Source of the DNA: Oasisia sp. SBJ-2009
Lineage: Eukaryota; Annelida; Polychaeta; Sabellida; Siboglinidae
Direction of reading: 5' to 3'
NCBI GenBank assembly: GCA_964017155.1
Contig: OZ024866.1
Span: forward strand, 24,638,966-24,702,965
Length of the DNA stretch: 64,000 nucleotides
Positions within the stretch are counted from its first letter, which is position 1, and each line of letters opens with the position of its first letter. The position numbers and the translations under genes were made by a program. This document shows positions 37,557 through 49,854 of this stretch, in pieces. The notes below the pieces were generated by a model. The model saw only the letters and a program-made list of their open reading frames with translations. It was not told where the DNA came from and did not search any database.

Positions 37557-37954
37557 TGAAAAGTTACAAAAGCTTACATGCTGATAACAAAACTGAAACA
37601 GGAAATACTAGCGATGTTGTTACAGGGAATGACAGCTCAATAAAAATGCTGTTGATTAAGTTGTGTTCAACAGCCTCATGCCCAAGCATACCATCTCGCT
37701 GCAAACACCACGACACGGTTTGAATTTTATCGTAAGTCCCGAGATGTAACCTGTCCAATTCCCAAGCTTGCAGCAGATTAATAGGTTATGACTGGCAATG
37801 TTTAATGTTCAGCAACATCACAAGAATCCCATTCAGTGATACGCAAACTGATTATCTCCAAGTCATGGTTCGGGAAATACTGCACAGGTTTGATGAGCGA
37901 TTCTCCCAATTAGCATGTTCGATACATTGCATGCTCCCTAGTTGAGTGACTCGT

Positions 37955-38090
37955 GGGGAGCGGTGGTCACGTGGTAGAGCATCGGACTGTCAATCAAGGG
38001 AACGGTGGTTCAATCCCAGCTACCGCCGTTTCAAAACGTACGCAATTTCATTCACCCCACATTTGCCTGTCTTTCAGAAGAGATAGGCAA
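37955..38090 (+). mobile_element. SINE family 2, truncated copy
   Basis: The tRNA-like head with GTGGTAGAGCATCGGACTGT and GGTGGTTCAATCCCAGC is followed by CACCCCACATTTGCCTG. The 3' half is missing. Confidence 0.8.
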
Positions 38091-38818
38091 TACCTTAACC
38101 ACAAAAATGTGAGCGATACAGAGTTCTGAGCTGTTATGTTAGCTAATGCACAGCCGGTGACTAAAACTAGAAGTTAATTATTGCTATTGTACAATACTAT
38201 ATCGTTTAGTTAAACAGTACGTTGCCAAAGTATGTCCATATTATATGTCCATATACTATATGGCATATGTCACAATTAATAAACTTATTTTGTTTAACAT
38301 ATTTTACAATTTACATGCCATTATATTACATCATTTAATTTAATTTTCGTTGCGAGAATATAGCTTTTCATGTTCAGTTTATTAATTATAAATAATATAA
38401 TTATGATCACATATTGCATTGCGAGAATACAGCATTTTGTGTATTCAGTTTATTGCGACGGAGTCTTACATACATTTATGTTCAGTTTTGTGTTTGTACT
38501 ATTCACTTGATCAATCTCAATACCTTGATTTAGCCTACAGTGGTGTTGTGTACTTTCTGCACTCCAACTTCCATGCATGTCTCACTCACTGAGAGAAGGC
38601 TGCATGGCCTCATTGTGGGTGTAAAATGTGCAACATTTATTGTACTTTTTCACAGTAATGTGAGCCCTGTCACTGTTAAGGATTGTGCACATCTCGTCGC
38701 GATGTTGCCTGCTAATACTCACTCTTGTAGGCCGGACTCGTAGACGCAGAAGAGCAATTTTGGGTCAGGCTTTTCTAGTTTTGCACATGTTTGGTATTTA
38801 GGCGTGAAGAGCAAGGGC

Positions 38819-38856
38819 GTCACGTGACTTCACTTTACCCACAATCCTGTATAAAA
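38819..38856 (+). promoter_or_regulatory. Core promoter candidates of JmjC gene A: palindromic E-box and TATA box
   Basis: GTCACGTGAC at 38819-38828 is a perfect palindromic E-box of the CLEAR/MITF-TFE type. TATAAAA follows at 38850-38856, about 146 bases before the ATG. Order and spacing fit a TATA promoter with a start site near 38880. Factor assignment is inference. Confidence 0.45.
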
Positions 38857-39001
38857 TGGCGTCGTCGTGTTAGTGTTTGTCACATCGTGGTTGCATCTTC
38901 GTGAATGCGCACAGTTACTGTGTTGCCTAACTACTGTTGCATTGCATATATTTATACGAAACAATTTCTGACGAACGGTCCAGTTGGCAATACAGAATAC
39001 A

Positions 39002-40808
39002 ATGGATGTCACAGTAATATTTGTCGTGTTGACAATGCTTGCCGGCTTTGACGTGGCAAGGGTCGGCGCCAAAGACGATTCGAATGCACTCCCTGCTGGA
39101 CATTTAAAACCCTTCGGTGCTCATCGACCAACCGAGGGAGATGTTGACAGCCTAGATGCACTCCCAGATCCAAAAACGTTCTTCGAGAAATACTTGAAAA
39201 TCGGAAAACCAGTGTTATTCAGGGGTGCAGCAAAGAAAATTCCAGCTTTCAAACTTTGGACTGATAAATATTTGGCGTAAGTATAAGAAGTACACTAACA
39301 CTGTGTTTCTGTTTTTTTATTTCCTTTTCACTTCGGATCCTTAGTTATTGATATTAGTTATAATATAGGGCACTTATGTACAAGTCGGACCCACCTCAAT
39401 TTTGCCATTATAACTGTATTTTTGCCAACATTTGATACTTGATTTGGTTAATTCAATCAATTATAATCATCTTGTGCATATTTATGTTTTATAAACAGCG
39501 CGTCTTAGCAGGCTTTTGAGGTCGAAAAGACAGTGCGGTCGGCATAGACAAACTGTTTATCGCTCATTCCATGTGCACAGCGCAGTAACACATGCACCGC
39601 TGCGCTTGCGACTGGCACAAATCGCGCTGTCTTTTCGACCTCAAAAGTATGCCAAGACGCGCTGTTTATAAAACATAAATATGCGCAAGATGATTATAAT
39701 TGATTTAGTTAACCAAATCAAGTATCAAATGTTGGCAAAAATACAGGTATAATAGCAAAATTGAGGTGGGTCCGACTTGTACATAAGTGCCTAATATAGT
39801 AACAATTCCAAATTATATACAGATACATAAGAAAATTCAGCATCATTCAACTGTCACATTGATGTACGTCTGCTCTGCCATATGATATGGACAGTGTATA
39901 CTGTTGGGTACATCCGTACGGTTTATGAATATGAATTAACATGACAATGGCAATGCCAGGCCGGGTTCCCCCTAGGCCTAGGTCCATGGCAACTCTGTGT
40001 CATGCCATCAACTGATTCAAATTAAAAATGTAACGTTTTTTTTCTTGGGGATGTGCGGTGAATCCCAGTGATCTCAAAAATTAAGTAATTAATTTGTAGT
40101 AAAGAACTCTGTTCTACGCATAATGTTGAAACATGTAAAAAAAAAAATCTTTTAGAAGCAACCAGCAGTTATAGTTAACGGTTGCGCTGGGCAAGAAACA
40201 CTGTGGTAGGGAAAATAATATGCATAAGGACTGAAAGAAGCAATTGAAGGAGATTGGCATGAGATAGGGTTTCAGGGAGCTCGCCAATCAGCTGGATCGA
40301 CACATGGAATAAATAGAAGGGGAACAGGCGATAAGGATTAAAGGAGAAAAGAAAGACCCTCATATAGAAGGGTGATTTGGTATGAACAGAGAGTTGCTGA
40401 TATAGATCTGATATTGCAGAGTAGAGAGCAAGAGTGGATTATCAAAAAAATATGGAAAACAAAAACAGATGTCTTGAGAGTTCAGTTTGCCAGCCAGATA
40501 ACATGATCCAAGAACCATAAATATGCGTAATGATAATAAAATAACGTTCTTTATTTCGAGCAGTGAGAAGTATGGCGATTTGATGATGGACGTTGAAAGT
40601 GGAAAGAAAGAGGACCGGTCACATGCCATGAAAAATGTCCCATTCAGAAAGTTCCTTGATACCTACAAAGAAGCTGATGTCTACATGGTGCAAGACATTC
40701 AGGACCCCATGAAAGGTGTTACCATAGTAACCATACATGTGCACCAGTTGGCACTAGTGAATCACTGCTGTATATGAGGATAATGTTGTGCAATGCTGTT
40801 GCGATGTT

Positions 40809-40849
<41 letters not shown>

Positions 40850-40852
40850 CAC

Positions 40853-40907
<55 letters not shown>

Positions 40908-43900
40908 ATGAGATGAAGTAAATTAACACAGTTACTCCAGATAAATCAAAATTCAACAACCTTTGTTTTCAATTTGTGATATGATTTTCTACATTGTATC
41001 ACCGGTGATCAGTGACAATTCAGTGATTTCTGTGTTTCTCCAAATATATACTGACATGATTCAATGTCACTGAGCTAATATGCATCCATAATACCGCTGG
41101 CAACCAACACTACTGACTGTTCAATACTCTGTATTTATTACTCACAATATTCAAGTATCATGATACCGCAAAGTATCGGCATCAAACTTTCACAAGCAAC
41201 ACTTTTTTATATTGAGTATCAAACCAGCGCTTCAAAGAACAATTAAAATCACACCGTTGTCACCCTTTCTCAGTGTATCACGTGACTCATGTCCACTTCA
41301 GGATGAAACTAATTGAGGGCCATGAATCCACAATTCACAGTTGGGGAGGCAATCATTATATACCATGTGAAACTAGTGGAACATATTTTCCTTGTAAAAC
41401 GTTAGATATCCAGAATCAGAATAATACAAATTGAACTTTGAAACGTTCAATGATAGTAGTATAAGTAACAAGATCATTCTGTGTTAAATCAATCACTCAA
41501 ACAATTTACCAACTCCAATTTTTATTAAATATTGCACAGTTGGCTCACACGAGAACATAAAAAATGCAAATTGCTAAAATCTAGGTTAAGTATTATTGAA
41601 AATATAGATCACTGAACCAAGTTGCATACTGATTGTAAATATTAACATCCATAACTCTGCTTCAAATATAAACCAGAAAATTATGTAAGACATCGTTGGA
41701 GAGACAATAAATAGGTGCATATCTACATTATAAAATTACACATAAATATTTTTTTTTTAATTATTTAATCTCAGATACACAAAATGTATTCTCCGATTTT
41801 TAGTCCTTTGGGCTGCAGATTCATCAGACTTATGGCATCACTCTCAGAGTCGGACACTGCCTATCTTGTAATATAGCAACATGTGACTGTGTTGTTTTAG
41901 ATGACCTGTCAATGCTAAAGCCAATCGTGTAAAATAGCAATCTGTAACTACCCGTCCCCGGTATGTTGTTTGTGGTGACTTATTAATGCTGAAGCCAATC
42001 ATATAATATAGCAATGTGTGACTGTGTTGTTTTAGATGACCTGTCAATGCTGAAGCCACTGATGTGCGGGGGTTTTAACCTCGAGATTGCTGTCATGTGG
42101 TTTAGTAGCGGCAACACAAAGTCCGTCCTGCACACTGACGCCATAGAAAACATCAACTGCATTTTTGACGGTCACAAGGACATTGTGTTTGTTGACAAGG
42201 TAAGAGACACACCACATTGGAAGATACTTTTACCCAGTGGAGGGAGCAGTGAGTAAACCCAATCAACAACTTGTGATCACGACGAACAATAAATCACATT
42301 CATAATAGTTAGTTAGCAAGAATGTCCATGTGCAGACAAACCTGAAATCTGACACACAAGTAATGCATACATCGCCCTCCTTGCCTGGAGGGAGAGACAG
42401 CGCAGTTCAAAGCCATGATGTAAGAGAACAAATTTCCAAGACTTGTTAGCATTGTTTCGTTGACTGTTTTAGCTACCCACCATTAGCTGTGGCATTATTC
42501 TGCATCCACCATCCATCTGCCCTCTGTCGTTAGCTCCTATATCATTGAAACCATTCAGGATCTATTTTTGTTAATTTTGCATAGATGTTTCTTATAATAC
42601 TGCCAATGCACATGAGAAATTTAAATTGGATTTATTCATATTTTTACTCATATTTTAATTTTATTTCCAGATGTATCATCACTGGCCTGAAATCTGTGCT
42701 AACAATGTCGTCATTTTACTATTTTAACAATGATTCACAAAAGATCACAACATAGTCCAAATGACTTCATGGCCTCTTGGCTTTTTTCTGTAACTGCTAA
42801 CAGAAAAATAACTGAGGCACCTTTAGATGAGTGACACGTGGTCACGCCGTGTTTACCAACGATTTGCTGTGATGAAGTGATATTTACTTGACCTGGTATC
42901 ATCCTGGCGTGAGCTGAATGGTGTTGACCAGTGCGTGAAGTTGTAATCTTCTCTCTGAGCAAGTCGGTTAAAGGCACCTCTTCACTTTGATCTTGTGTTC
43001 ATCTTCTTTCAGTTTCAGTTTGTGGAAAATCAATATGCTGCCTAGATAGATGGGCTAGTATCGGGATTGGGTTTAAATATGTATTTGAATACAGAAATTT
43101 TGTGTATTTGTATTTAGTGTATAAAGTATTTGCAAATACAATTAAATATAGATATAAAAATTACCAATTAACGTTTTGAAAAGGATGTGCCAGGGGTAGA
43201 CAAGAGTTGGTACGGATGCAACCACTCACGTGCGAGGCTGAAGAATAGTAAAAGACATGAGTTTGCCAGTCGGGATTCTGGATGTCAAATATACAGACGT
43301 GACAACCTTGGCTTGTGTGTTGTTTGTGCTGGTTATAATAATAATAATAATTTTGTCAGTGTACACCTAGGATTCTGGATGTAAAATATATATATATATA
43401 TTTTCGTCTGACAGCTTTGGCTTGAAAACGTGTGTTGTTTGTGCTCGTACAGAAGTACAAAGAGTTGATGGAGCGCGTTGGCTGGAACATCGAAGGCTCG
43501 TTCAGTGACATGGACGTGGAGAAAGTTGACATGGAGCAGTACGGTCACCTTGCTGAAGTACCCTGGTGGAGAGCACGCATGGAGAAGGGCGACTGTCTCT
43601 ACATACCCCTTCTGTGAGTACAGCCTCAACAGAAAGCTAATGTGTACGTTGGTTGGTGTCTTATCACTCATCTGTGACTACTTGGCAGTAAAGTACTTTT
43701 AATAATTAATAATATTTTTTATTTAATATAGCGCCACATCCAATTTCAAATTGTTATGTACAGTGTACATTAAAATCCTAAATACACACCAGAAGAAAAA
43801 CACATAAATATACTAGTGACGTATATAAACAAACAACAAATTTATATCAGTATAAATATAATAACATGAATTATTTAAGCTGAATAAACATATATGTATT

Positions 43901-46900
43901 ATAAATATATAAATAGGTTAAATAAAATATTGATAAAAGTACACAAACATTAAACTATGCTGCGAGAACAGTCAGAAGAAATGTGTCTTTAGGCGTGCCT
44001 TGAAGGTGGCTAAACAGGCAGACGTCTTAGTGTTATTAGGTAGAGTGTTCCATAAGGTCGCTGCTGCGACCACAAATGAGTTATCTCCAGCTTTCACGTG
44101 TGTCCACACAACCGTTAATATGTTATTGTTCGCAGAACGCAATGCTCTCGCTGGTTTGTAGAAGCAGGCCACTGAACACAGGGATGATTGTACATGAAAG
44201 TCATGGGTTAATTATCTTTTTGTCAATTAAACAAAATCACCTCTAATTTATCCTTGCCAAAAATATTACTTAGATATATGAGATCCTGCATGGCTTAGCC
44301 GGTTAGCCTCGGACTACCTCGACTGTGCAATAGTTCGCAGCGCCTACTCATACGTTGCAATGAGCGAGTGACGCAACACTTCTCTCGCAGTGACAGTGTC
44401 TAGGAGGACGGTCGGAAGGAGCAGCTTTGCTGTGGCAGGTTCAGTTATGTGGAGTAACTTGTCAAACTGGAACTGAACTCAGAAAACTTATCTATTTGGC
44501 CTGGCTTACACGCCTTGATGACATTGATTTCTATTTCATAGCATTGTTTGGTTTTAAATTGTTCTGTTTGAAACTGTATTTTTACACACTAATTTATTTT
44601 ATTTGTCTTAACTTTATTTATTTATTTATTTAGTTTACTTAATTATTTAGCTTATTTATTTTATCTTAGCTTATATATTTAATTAATTTAGATTTAGTCA
44701 ACAGTTCGTGTTAATTAGTGTGAAGTGTTTTGACTGGCATTTAATTACTTAAAAGCGCTAAATTAAGAAACATAATTATTAAGTTTGTTTCTCTGTGTGC
44801 AGCTGGTACCACACTGTGGCATCATCCAAGAGTCGCAACCTCGCATGCAACCTCTGGTTCAACCCGATGCTGAGGTTCAACGACTCCGACTGTGAGCAGC
44901 ACAAGCAGCCACTGCCTGACTACAGCAGTCTCGCCAAGTACAAGTTCAGCAACGACCCCCTCACAAAGCAACTATACATAGACAACATCAGGTGAGTGAG
45001 TTAATTATAAATGGACGCCGCTCATTCTCCCATGCAGGACCAACTCTGTGGATCGCACTACCTGAGGATTTATGTTCCAGAGTGAACAAATTTAAAGCGC
45101 ACCTTAAGAAGACGTTCTATTTAAAAATTGCTTTTAATGTCTAGTTCCTCTATACCTTTTACATTGATATTAATGTTTTAAGTGGATCAGCCAGCATATA
45201 ATTTAAATTATTTATTGGTTTTAGATATACATATTTTTGGTTAACTTGTATTATATTTACTTTTTACAGTGTGAAAACTACTGAACAGAGCTTGTACTTT
45301 GGATTTTAGTGTATAAATAAAGTGTATTATTACAGTGTCCGTTGAAAGTCTTAAAAAGTCTTGAATTTTATTGGATCTAATTCAAAGCCTTGAAATCCTT
45401 GAATTTTACAAAGTAGTCTTGAAAAGTCTTAAATGTTATTGTGGTCATTTAAATAAATTTTCGATCCAACTGTCGTGATGAGCAATAGCCCTGGTTGAGC
45501 GGCCGGCAAGTTTTATGCTCAACGCAATGTCATAAAAAATTCTTTCTACTTATGCAATTTTTTTTCTCTCATTAATAGTACGTGTTATGTGCTGTGCTGT
45601 TTGCTTTTAATAACTGAAAGATGTCCCATCAATGAATTTTTAATTATATGTAAATTTCCCGACAGTTAGTCAGCTTTCTTTTTATGGGTAAACAATATTC
45701 TATTAAATTATACCGAGTGTGTATTTGCTTTATGTATGTTTATCATTCTTTTATGCTAATCGTGTTATAAATGTTTACTTAATTAAAATTGGGCATGTTG
45801 TCTTTTTGTGAATATTGCATAGTATTTTATATAATATTATGTCTTGTTTTGCATATTTATACTCAGTAATTGATGTAAAAAAATAGAAAATCTCATAAGA
45901 AATTTCTTATCTTTAGCCAAAATGGCTAAGCAGATTTTACGCCCAGCACTAGCCTTGCAGAGGGTAGGAGATCGAAAAAAATATTTGTTTTGAAGATGAG
46001 GAAAGACATGAGCCTAGGAAATAAAGAAATGAATTTGTCTAGATGTGGAAAGGAGTTTGTATAGGAGACAGAGGAAGGAATTTTAAGTAGAAGATGGGGA
46101 AAGGAATTTGCACGAGGAGGTGGAAAGGCATTTGTCTAGAAGATGGGGAAACGGAATTTAAAAAGTAAAGGGAAATGCAGTTCTTGTATAGTGCAATATC
46201 CAGTCCTCAGGACCGTTCAAAGCGCTTTACACTTTACTTCCCTGACAGACCTGTTCACTCAGACACCATCTCAGCTTCTCTGGGAAGCATCCAGCCATAT
46301 GCTACAATTATTGCGCGAAGGCTGCTCGTACACATATCCACCACTGTCTATAGCCAGGTACTCATTTAATTCAGCTGAGTGAACTGGAGCAATGTAGAGT
46401 GAAAAAAACTTGCCCAAGGTTTTAACGCCGCAGCCAGGATTCGAACCCGGGTTCTCGTAGTCGAGAGTCCGAAGCTCTACCCCTGAGCCACTGCGCTCTA
46501 AACTTGACGTCAATCTAGATAAACACCTGAGGACACAGTCACATATGGGTAGCATGTCATCTAACTTGACGTCAATCTGAACAAACAAGGAGATGGTGAA
46601 AAGAAGATGAGGGGTTTTGGAATTTCCTCTGCAGGCGATGGGGAAATGAATTTGGACTAGGAGATATGGAAAGGAACATGTATTAGCAAATGGGGAATGA
46701 ATTGTGGTTTTGCTGCCGTGCAATTAGTGGTGTGCACATTTTTTGCAGATATCATGCATTTGAGAGTTTAAAGGACATGGAAAAGATTCGACTGTCCGAT
46801 GTGATACCTGTTTGGAAGTCGGAAGTCTTCACAGAGGCTGAAATAACTAAGGTAAGTGCCACAACCTGTGTGCTCTGTATTTCTTTGATGTTACATGTGC

Positions 46901-49033
46901 TGGAGTCCGACCATATTTGCATTTTCCATCGGCAACCATTATAACGTTTCCTTCATTTCCTACTAATCTTGATGAGCTCTGTTATTGACAATTTCGCAGC
47001 ATATTTACCCTCCATAGACAGAAGTTCTGTGAAAAATTCGTGAACTTGTAATACCTCAGGCTCCCACAAACTTTTCAAACCTTACACCCCTCCATTTCTG
47101 CTTAAACCACCTACGGATTGCCTCTGATTACATCACCAAGCAAAATGACAACGGTATCAATACGCAGAAATGCACCGAATGACAACTGTCATAATTTGAC
47201 AGCTGTGATCCCGTGCTGCACAAAAACATAATTTCTACTCACTCCACACTACATATATGCTCACAGAAATTCATACAACCTGCATATTGTTGCTTTTATA
47301 GGGTACTCTTTGGTCGGGTAATGGCGGTCGAGCACCTTATTGTGGTTTTACATCTGCTTTGTCATCAGTAACATGCAACAAGCTTTGATTTTCCCAGCGA
47401 TACCCGCAGTAGGAGTCTTGAGCAGTTAGAAAACTTGTTGGTCTTCACTGCAAATCATGCATGAAACCGATGCCACCAGAGGAAGAAAAACGTTATGATG
47501 AGTTAAAGTGTAAATAATGTCATGTCGATTCACTCATGACATGTTATTGCACGAAAGGCGGAAAGTGCGGAAGTGCGGAAATTCTGTTTTGTATGACAAT
47601 ATCCTCAACCAGTCCTTGGCAGGAGTGTCACATGCCATGTCACTCTGTCTGCTTAGAACAGTTGTTTCATATCCTGCCTTTTCCCCCTTTTCCAGAACAG
47701 AATGTAAACATTACATCATTGTTATTGAATATATTGTTCATGGCTTCAAGAATGGTTTATTGTAGTGTAATTTAACTTACTTTGGAGCTTAATTGTTGAT
47801 GATGAATAAAACATTTCAACCCGTCATCTATGGGCCTTGTTCACATACTGGTGTCACTACTGCCTTCTACAACCAAATTATTCCGCCAAAATCTGAGGCA
47901 ACACATGTGACACCAGTATGTCAGAGGGGAATATCCCCCTCTTAAAGCAATATCAATTTGACACCAACTTAGATAATGCGTTGACCTTCCATTGTTCAAA
48001 TGTGACATGACTGTGTCCTCATTTGTTTGTTCAGATTGACGTCAAGTTAGATGAAATGCTACCCACATGTGACTGTGTCATCAGGTGTTTGTCTAGATTG
48101 ACGTCAAGTTAGATGACATGCTACCCACATGTGACTGTGTCATCAGGTGTTTGTCTAGATTGACGTCAAGTTAGATGACATGCTACCCACATGTGACTGT
48201 GTCATCAGGTGTTTCTCTAGATTGATGTCAAGTTAGATGACTTGCTACCCATATGTGACTGTGTCCTCAGGTTTTTCTCTAGATTGATGTCAAGTTAGAT
48301 GACATGCTACCCATATGTGACTGTGTCCTCAGGTGTTTATCTAGATTGACGTCAAGTTAGATGACATGCTACCCATATGTGACTGTGTCCTCAGGTGTTT
48401 ATCTAGATTGACGTCAAGTTAGATGACATGCTACCCATATGTGACTGTGTCCTCAGGTGTTTATCTAGATTGATGTCAAGTTAGAGATGACATGCTACCC
48501 ATATGTGACTGTGTCCTCAGGTGTTTATCTAGATTGACGTCAAGTTAGATGACATGCTACCCATATGTGACTGTGTCCTCAGGTGTTCATCTAGATTGAC
48601 GTCAAGTTAGATGACATGTTCTCAGGTGTTTATCTAGATTGACATCAACTCAAACTAGATGAATAAGGTGACATGCTACCCATATGTGACTGTGTCTTCA
48701 GGTGTTTCTCTAGATTGACGTCAAGTTAGATGACATGCTACCCATATGTGACTGTGTCCTCAGGTGTTCACGCAGATTGATGACAATGGAGACGGTGTGT
48801 TGAGCTGGGACGAGGTGATGAAGGCAGACATCATCGCCATTGTACGGCAGGTTCCTAATTTCCTGCATGACGCCAAGTCCCAGCATGGAGAAATTGAAGA
48901 GATCCTTGGATTGGCTGGAGACGAAGATAAGGAAGAAGGAGAGGAGGGAGGAGAGGAGGGAGGGGCCGGTGAAGGGGATGAGGAGGATGTGGAAGAAGAC
49001 GGAGGGAGGGAGGCTGGGAAGGATGAGCTGTAA
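39002..49033 (+). CDS. JmjC gene A: ER-lumenal cupin_8/JmjC oxygenase with EF-hand and KDEL (437 aa)
   Basis: Exons: 39002-39276, 40564-40715, 42036-42199, 43453-43613, 44803-44991, 46749-46851, 48764-49033; phases 2,1,0,2,2,0. The ATG at 39002 opens a signal peptide (MDVTVIFVVLTMLAGFDVA); an in-frame TTG upstream is not a start. Residues about 30-330 read as a cupin_8-type JmjC fold: GKPVLFRGAAKKIPAFKLW, then H175-T-D177 and H254 (LWYHTV) as the Fe(II) triad, and K190, 15 residues after H175, where FIH has its 2-oxoglutarate lysine. Exon 7 gives one canonical EF-hand loop (D354-DNGDGVLSWD-E365), a Glu/Asp/Gly-rich acidic tail and the ER-retrieval signal KDEL. This predicts a 2OG/Fe(II) protein hydroxylase or demethylase in the ER lumen that binds calcium; the substrate is unknown. 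JMJD8 is a described ER-lumenal JmjC protein, but I know of no EF-hand/KDEL form. The exon 2 donor (AAAG|GTGTTA) is weak. Confidence 0.85.
39361..39799. mobile_element. MITE with roughly 165-bp terminal inverted repeats and 8-bp target duplication
   Basis: Element 39369-39791 (423 bp) starts GGCACTTATGTACAAGTCGG and ends with its reverse complement. The arms pair to about ACAGCGCGTCTT. TAATATAG lies directly on both sides (39361-39368 and 39792-39799). An 8-bp duplication fits hAT- or P-type transposases. It is in intron 1 of gene A. Confidence 0.88.
40809..40907. repeat. (TAG)n microsatellite, intron 2 of gene A
   Basis: Pure GTA/TAG repeats, interrupted once by TCACAG. Confidence 0.95.
41872..42035 (+). 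repeat. Duplicated 3' splice-site region upstream of gene A exon 3
   Basis: The sequence ACTGTGTTGTTTTAG|ATGAC that forms the exon 3 acceptor (42035/42036) occurs also at 41886-41905, followed by CTGTCAATGCTAAAGCCAAT as in the exon. A middle, more decayed copy lies near 41960-42000 and lacks the AG. In the exon phase the decoy reads D-L-S-M-L-K-P-I-V then TAA (41930-41932). Confidence 0.85.
43720..44175 (-). mobile_element. LINE 3' fragment (reverse transcriptase C-terminus), minus strand
   Basis: The minus frame encodes NSFVVAAATLWNTLPNNTKT followed by ACLATFKARLKTHFF and a stop. This SFxVAAxxLWNxLP...FKxxLK signature closes the RT of Jockey/CR1-type LINEs. The AT-rich 3' tail runs to about 43720. 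Intron 4 of gene A. Confidence 0.8.
45008..45342 (+). mobile_element. LINE 3' fragment, plus strand (shares tail with 54895-55595)
   Basis: The frame reads GRRSFSHAGPTLWIALPEDL then FKAHLKKTFYLKIAFNV and a stop, the usual LINE RT end. The 3' tail ends TTTTAGTGTATAAATAAAGT, identical to that of the copy in gene B. It starts only about 16 bases after the exon 5 donor of gene A. Confidence 0.82.
46155..46503 (-). mobile_element. SINE family 1, near full length, minus strand
   Basis: Reverse complement of the 12528-12840 element, with a better preserved head: GCTCAGGGGTAGAGC and B-box GGGTTCGAATCCTGG. Intron 5 of gene A. Confidence 0.88.
46503..46592 (-). repeat. Inverted copies of the exon 7 splice-site repeat
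   Basis: TTGACGTCAATCTAGATAAA, CACCTGAGGACACAGTCACA and a second partial unit are the reverse complement of the 62-bp unit at 47997-48763. They directly abut the tRNA-like head of the SINE. Confidence 0.85.
47997..48763 (+). repeat. 62-bp minisatellite containing the exon 7 3' splice site, about 12 copies
   Basis: The unit is TGTGACTGTGTCCTCAGGTG, TTTATCTAGATTGACGTCAA, GTTAGATGACATGCTACCCA, TA. The last junction is the true acceptor (TGTGACTGTGTCCTCAG|GTGTTCACGCAGATTGATGA) of exon 7. In nearly all units the AG is kept; the 5'-most unit reads CCTCATTTG, without it. Read in the exon 7 phase, the AG-bearing units give V-F-x then TAG. Confidence 0.93.
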
Positions 49034-49346
49034 GCGGCTATGAGGTCTCACAAGGCTAAACATAGGAAGGAATTCCAATATCTGGCGAGGGGCGTACATT
49101 GTTTGTGCTGCATTCCATTGCACTGTGTAGTGTGTACATGAGGTCATAACCCACACCCAACATTTGTCAGTTCCCGCTACCATTTTAGTATTGACGAAAT
49201 GGGGTAATTTAGGTCACGACCTTCAGTTTGTAGTTTTACATGTGTGTGTGTGCACTCTGTAAATTTTTCACACAAAACCTGGAGTGCGCTTCAAACTTAT
49301 GATCGGAAGTGAACCGTATCACGTTCCTTTTTCGACATCAATGCCA

Positions 49347-49352
49347 AATAAA
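49347..49352 (+). terminator. Candidate polyadenylation signal of gene A
   Basis: AATAAA 314 bases after the stop codon, followed by a GT-rich stretch (TGTTGATTGTTATGTTT). Confidence 0.6.
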
Positions 49353-49854
49353 TGTTGATTGTTATGTTTAGACGGACAGTGTAATGTTGCCATTAAAACG
49401 TGGATTTCATTTAGATGCATTTCAGCATGTTTACGTAGAAATATAATATATGGATATCAGTAGCCAACCATCTTGTACATGCCTGTATGTGTATCGTTAT
49501 TTCAGTTCGTCACTCTGTATTGTATGTTGAAGGTTAATCCGCAGATAACGTTAATCATGTCCCAACAGTGTTTCACTGCAACTTGTGTTTGGTTCAAATT
49601 ATGGAGAATGTTGACGTTAACTATGACCTTGTCACGTTACTCACGTAGGGATGATTACGTGACTTCGTTGTGTCCAAACAGCCCATGTGGGTGGCTTGGT
49701 CACTAGGAAAATCGGTGGCTCCACCTAGTAAATGAAATGTAATTATTACTGGATTGGTGACTAGTGGGGCCAGCCAAGTTGTTATTGATTGGTTGAGTTT
49801 GTGGGTGCTGGCAGTGGGTTTGGGAGCCAGCATATGTTGGTGGATTGGGGTTGG

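Noticed and set aside
38984..39001. Upstream in-frame TTG as start of gene A
   Set aside because: Eukaryotic initiation favours the ATG at 39002, which directly opens the signal peptide.
47838..47924. Roughly 15-bp inverted repeat ACATACTGGTGTCAC / GTGACACCAGTATGT
   Set aside because: Short, with a 50-base loop and no flanking duplication; possibly a decayed element but too little to call.
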